Source: Actinomycetota bacterium
GTDB taxonomy: Bacteria; Actinomycetota; Acidimicrobiia; IMCC26256
Direction of reading: 5' to 3'
Assembly (NCBI GenBank): GCA_009702955.1
Contig: WLHA01000040.1
Coordinates: 1-8,121 of the forward strand
DNA length: 8,121 nucleotides
Shown one piece after another: positions 6,200-8,121 of the stretch. The position numbers and the translations under genes were made by a program. Position 1 is the stretch's first letter; each line of letters starts with the position of its first letter. The notes under the pieces are model-generated. The model was not told the DNA's origin and ran no database searches. It saw only the letters and a program-made list of their open reading frames with translations.

Positions 6200-7489
6200 T
6201 TAAACCTCTTCAGCTACCGCGTTAGCGGCGATATCGGGACGGAAAGTAATGCCTGGCCAATCTAGGTAACCAACTGCTTGATAGGCGCGCGACCTTGCCT
6301 CTTTGATCGATGCACCACATCCTGTAACCGCAAGCACGCGCCCGCCTGAGGTAAATATGCCTTCAGCGTTGTCGCTGCTTCGCGTGCCTGCGTGAAACAC
6401 CGTAACGCCTTCAACTGCATTTGCCTCGGCTAAGCCTTCAATTCGATCACCCGTGCGCGGCGAGGCTGGGTAGCCCTCCGCGGCTACAACCACCGTTACT
6501 GCAGCGTCCGTGGTGAACTCGACCTTGGTGGTCATGCGCGATGTTGCGGCTTCATAGAGATGCACACCTAGATCGCTCGCTATACGCGGCACGACTACCT
6601 CGCACTCTGGGTCGCCGAAGCGCACGTTGTACTCAAGCATCTTCGGGCCCTGCGGCGTGAGCATGATCCCCGCATAGAGGACTCCGCGATACTCAATATC
6701 GCGCCTCTTCAACTCAGCGAGGGTGAGCGCTAAGGATCCGCTCATCACGCTCTCGATGATTTGGTCATCCACAAAAGGAACCGGCGAGTACGCACCCATC
6801 CCACCAGTATTCGGCCCAGTGTCGCCTGCGCCGATGCGCTTGAAATCCTGCGCGGGCGCAAGTGCAACTCCCTGCAACGATCCATCACATAGAACTAGGA
6901 GAGATAACTCAGGGCCGGTAAGGCCCTCCTCGATTACCAGAGTGCGCCCAGCATCGCCGAACGCATCGCCCGATAGGTAAGAACGAACAGCATCACGGGC
7001 TTCATCGATGGACTCAGTAACTACGACACCCTTACCCGCTGCGAGGCCATCGGTCTTCACAACATAGAAGCCCTCCATGGTCTCGAGATACCTAAGCGCT
7101 TGATCCTCTTCGCCAGCACCAAAGGTTGCATGCATCGCAGTTGGGACACCCGCAGAAGCAAGTACCTCTTTCATCCAAGCCTTTGATCCTTCGAGGCGTG
7201 CCCCGTCAGCGTTTGGTCCGAAAGTAGCGATGCCCTCCGAGCGCAGCACATCTGCGACACCCGCTACAAGCGGAGCCTCAGGGCCGATGACTACTAAATC
7301 GATTGCTTTCTCGCGCGCTACTTGAAGAACCGCTTCTGGGTTCACGGCATCGAGTGCAAGGTTCGTCGCCACACTTGCAGTCCCAGGGTTACCTGGGCCC
7401 ACAAATACTTCATCCACAGAGTCTGAGCGCGCTAGTCCCCAAGCGAGTGCGTGCTCACGCCCACCACCGCCTAGAACAAGAACCCTCAT
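6200..7489 (-). CDS. purD: Phosphoribosylamine-glycine ligase (GAR synthetase)
   Basis: PurD joins phosphoribosylamine and glycine with ATP to make GAR, step 2 of IMP synthesis. From the ATG at 7489 it is 429 aa, the usual length. It opens MRVLVLGGGGREHALAW, the pre-ATP-grasp glycine-rich loop, followed by GPEAPLVAG (about 69-77), the ATP-grasp core KTDGLAAGKGVVV (145-157), the motif DTGPNTGGMGAYSP (223-236) and the metal site YNVRFGDPECEV (287-298). An in-frame GTG at 7495 would add two residues and overlap the purA stop by four bases (GTGA). I prefer the ATG because AGGAG (7497-7501) stands 7 nt before it but only 1 nt before the GTG, and because the family begins with M-[KR]-[VI]-L. The C-terminal end is complete, with a TAA one base ahead of purB. 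purE is not found next to it. Confidence 0.97.
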   Translation of the reverse strand: MRVLVLGGGGREHALAWGLARSDSVDEVFVGPGNPGTASVATNLALDAVNPEAVLQVAREKAIDLVVIGPEAPLVAGVADVLRSEGIATFGPNADGARLEGSKAWMKEVLASAGVPTAMHATFGAGEEDQALRYLETMEGFYVVKTDGLAAGKGVVVTESIDEARDAVRSYLSGDAFGDAGRTLVIEEGLTGPELSLLVLCDGSLQGVALAPAQDFKRIGAGDTGPNTGGMGAYSPVPFVDDQIIESVMSGSLALTLAELKRRDIEYRGVLYAGIMLTPQGPKMLEYNVRFGDPECEVVVPRIASDLGVHLYEAATSRMTTKVEFTTDAAVTVVVAAEGYPASPRTGDRIEGLAEANAVEGVTVFHAGTRSSDNAEGIFTSGGRVLAVTGCGASIKEARSRAYQAVGYLDWPGITFRPDIAANAVAEEV

Positions 7490-7491
7490 GC

Positions 7492-8121
7492 TCACTCTCC
7501 TCGTGGAAGGACCACTAGCTGATCGCGTGATGGCCCAACGGAGACAAACGAGACATGTACTTTCGTAAAGTCTTCGATGAACTGCACATAATCCTTTGCC
7601 TCTGTCGGCAAGTCGCTGATCTTCTCAGCGCGCTCGATGTCGGTGCCCCAACCTGGCAGGGTTTCGTAGATCGGCTTGATTTTGTGCATTACGGACTGGT
7701 GATAAGGAACATGCTCATAGCGCGTTCCGTCATCACCTAGATAGCCAACACATACCTTGAGTTCTTTTAGCGGAGAGAGAACATCAAGTTTTGTGATTGC
7801 TAGTTCGGTACAAGTATTGAGTCGCGTCGCGTGCTTAAGCATCACGAGGTCGAGCCAACCTGGGCGGCGACGCCTCCCTGTATTGGTGCCAAACTCGCGC
7901 CCTCGCTCTACGAGGTCATCACCAATTGGATCTCCCTCAAGGAGTTCACTCGGGAATGGTCCGCTACCAACACGGGTCGTGTATGCCTTCACAACACCAA
8001 CAACACGCTGGATTGCGAGAGGCCCAACACCAGCCCCCGTGCAGACTCCTCCGGCGATGGGGTTGCTTGATGTGACGAATGGGTATGTACCGTGGTCGAG
8101 GTCTAGGTACGTCGCCTGTGC
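7492..8121 (-). CDS. purA: Adenylosuccinate synthetase, 5' part cut by window edge
   Basis: PurA joins IMP and aspartate using GTP to give adenylosuccinate, the first step from IMP to AMP; PurB completes it. Only the C-terminal 209 residues are in the window (about half of a roughly 430-aa protein); the frame is open to the right edge without a start. The visible part begins AQATYLDLDHGTYPFVTSSN, a family-specific signature, then PIAGGVCTGAGVGP, KAYTTRVGSGPFPSE, and REFGTNTGRRRRPGWLDLV with the basic cluster near the IMP and Asp sites. A late segment reads KLDVLSPLKELKVCVGY, and the end is FVSVGPSRDQLVVLPRGE. The N-terminal P-loop lies outside. An internal ATG at 7992 is not the true start, because the signature residues lie upstream of it in the same frame. 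It is followed within 2 nt by purD (or overlaps it by 4 nt), so it is the most upstream operon member seen. Confidence 0.97.
   Translation of the reverse strand, partial: AQATYLDLDHGTYPFVTSSNPIAGGVCTGAGVGPLAIQRVVGVVKAYTTRVGSGPFPSELLEGDPIGDDLVERGREFGTNTGRRRRPGWLDLVMLKHATRLNTCTELAITKLDVLSPLKELKVCVGYLGDDGTRYEHVPYHQSVMHKIKPIYETLPGWGTDIERAEKISDLPTEAKDYVQFIEDFTKVHVSFVSVGPSRDQLVVLPRGE

Noticed and set aside
7831..8070. Plus-strand frame over the purA fragment
   Set aside because: It is antisense to the conserved PurA signature region, with no binding site and no recognisable product.
1..8121. Mobile element, CRISPR array, defence system or horizontally acquired island
   Set aside because: No repeat arrays, transposase, integrase or tRNA are seen, and all genes but one are intact core nucleotide enzymes in a compact operon.

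Overview
The window is one locus of nucleotide biosynthesis from a bacterium, most likely an actinomycete in the broad sense (Actinomycetota). Supporting signs are the three-part FGAM synthase (separate purS, purQ and small purL), 4-nt and 1-nt start/stop overlaps, GTG start codons, and a small basic protein (1939-2370) resembling uncharacterised actinobacterial proteins known to me only by general recollection. Base composition looks moderate, clearly below that of Streptomyces or Mycobacterium, so an environmental lineage such as Acidimicrobiia or Thermoleophilia is possible. That rank is a guess.

Layout, read along the minus strand (right to left): the 3' part of purA (cut by the right edge at 8121), then purD, purB, purC, purS, purQ and pyrE. 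From purA to purQ the genes are almost fused: purA/purD are 2 nt apart (or overlap by 4 nt with the alternative start), purD/purB 1 nt apart, purB/purC overlap by 4 nt (ATGA), purC/purS are 10 nt apart, and purS/purQ overlap by 1 nt (TGATG). This is a single polycistronic unit. pyrE follows after a 46-nt AT-rich gap, and a hairpin in the 33-nt space behind it probably ends the transcript.

A single plus-strand gene of unknown function (1939-2370) faces pyrE tail to tail and purL head to head. purL lies beyond it, again on the minus strand, and its C-terminal fifth or so is cut off by the left edge. PurL is the partner of PurS and PurQ, so the unknown gene splits one enzyme complex between two transcription units. 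The divergent intergenic space (1745-1938) is the most information-rich non-coding stretch: GC-rich alternative hairpins, a tiny reading frame, a -10-like box at leaderless spacing from the purL GTG, a 10-bp palindrome and repeated CATACC words.

Together the genes cover step 2 (PurD), step 4 (PurS/Q/L), step 7 (PurC) and step 8 (PurB) of IMP synthesis, then the AMP branch (PurA, and PurB again), plus orotate phosphoribosyltransferase of UMP synthesis (PyrE). purE, purF, purM, purN and purH are not in the window. I see no mobile element, CRISPR array, tRNA or rRNA, and no clearly new system. The items most worth a second look are the unknown plus-strand gene and the purL leader.
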